From CAKVOD01 sp050872805 (GTDB taxonomy: Bacteria; Bacillota; Clostridia; Christensenellales; UBA1242), in contig JBNMHN010000088.1 of assembly GCA_050872805.1 (NCBI GenBank), positions 1 to 5,073 on the forward strand: a stretch of DNA of 5,073 nt, given 5' to 3'. Of this stretch, positions 4,846 to 5,073 are shown piece after piece (within the stretch, counting starts at the first letter, position 1; each line of letters starts with the position of its first letter). The notes below the pieces were generated by a model. It had not been told where the DNA came from and searched no databases. It saw nothing but the letters and a program-made list of their open reading frames with translations. The translations under genes and the position numbers were made by a program.

Positions 4846-5073
4846 CTATTTTAACCTCCATTTTTTAGTATCATTATCTCTTTGTATTTTTCCTTCATCT
4901 TCGAGAGTCCTTAATATAGCGACAATCCAATATTGTTGGTTTGACGATGTACATTTATCTTTTTCGCCCCAATCCATTCCACATTCGCGGAATATATCTG
5001 CTTGTTTCATTCCCATGCTTAATGGTAAACATTCTTCTTTTGATTGCATATAAGTGTAGACTAAATCTTTAAA
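4846..5073 (-). CDS. C-terminal part of an unrecognised protein with winged-helix-like tail (runs off right edge)
   Basis: Seventy-five codons are open from the right edge to a TAG at 4848-4846. The frame has no stop before the edge, so the ATG at 5049 is probably internal and the real gene is longer. The segment KQADIFRECGMDW could form a first helix. NQQYWIVAILRTLEDEGKI looks like a recognition helix, and the basic ending RDNDTKKWRLK looks like the wing of a winged-helix DNA-binding domain. Similar tails occur at the end of some type II restriction endonucleases, as I remember, but no catalytic motif is visible here, so a restriction role is only a suggestion. The DNA is more A-T-rich than the genes further left, consistent with transfer, and the gene points towards the broken cas1. 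The inverted repeat at 4698-4749 could be its terminator. That it is coding is likely; its function is unknown. Confidence 0.65.
   Translation of the reverse strand, partial: FKDLVYTYMQSKEECLPLSMGMKQADIFRECGMDWGEKDKCTSSNQQYWIVAILRTLEDEGKIQRDNDTKKWRLK

Noticed and set aside
3976..5073. A CRISPR array or leader near cas2
   Set aside because: I looked for direct repeats of 28-37 bases with regular spacing on both sides of cas2 and found none; the sequence downstream of cas2 is a short terminator and then another gene.

Overview
The window looks like a chromosomal piece of a low-GC, spore-forming member of the Firmicutes (Clostridia-like), probably a host-associated or uncultivated lineage. Three things suggest this. 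A GerA-family spore germination receptor subunit runs off the left edge. A lipoprotein carries InlB-type B repeats followed by BspA-type leucine-rich repeats, an architecture common in gut Clostridia. Promoters, AGGAGG-type ribosome binding sites and U-tailed terminators are of ordinary Gram-positive type. Taxonomy is inferred from gene content only.

Layout from left to right. 1-581 (minus): N-terminal 193 residues of a GerA-family germinant receptor A subunit, with a GTG start that is supported by its ribosome binding site. 582-763: AT-rich divergent intergenic region with a sigma-A-type promoter for the rightward gene. 764-1327 (plus): unrecognised 187-residue soluble protein, closed by a strong terminator. 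1526-3427 (plus): 633-residue surface lipoprotein with two InlB B repeats and about twelve BspA leucine-rich repeats. 3462-3491: terminator shared by converging genes. 3490-3975 (minus): 161-residue exported or membrane-anchored protein resembling the C-terminal part of the YwmB family. 4048-4338 (minus): intact type I-C-like cas2. 4335-4475 (minus): the last roughly 40 recognisable codons of cas1, the remainder having been lost. 4461-4845: AT-rich, structure-rich non-coding stretch. 4846-5073 (minus): C-terminal end of an unrecognised protein with a winged-helix-like tail, running off the right edge.

The right third is the most interesting part. A CRISPR adaptation operon has been cut just inside the 3' end of cas1, so that only cas2 remains whole, with no array or other cas gene visible. 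Right at the breakpoint, reading in the opposite direction, is a near-consensus promoter (TTGACA, 17 bp, TATACT). Its expected start site at 4496 coincides with the first base of an 11-pair stem that closes on 4579-4589 and is followed by a U-rich tract. This is the layout of a free-standing small RNA of about 100 nt. Further right is a perfect 19-bp inverted repeat and an adjoining nested hairpin, next to the unidentified gene. A plausible reading is that a small accessory or defence element replaced most of the cas locus. This is inference, because the far end of the element lies outside the window.
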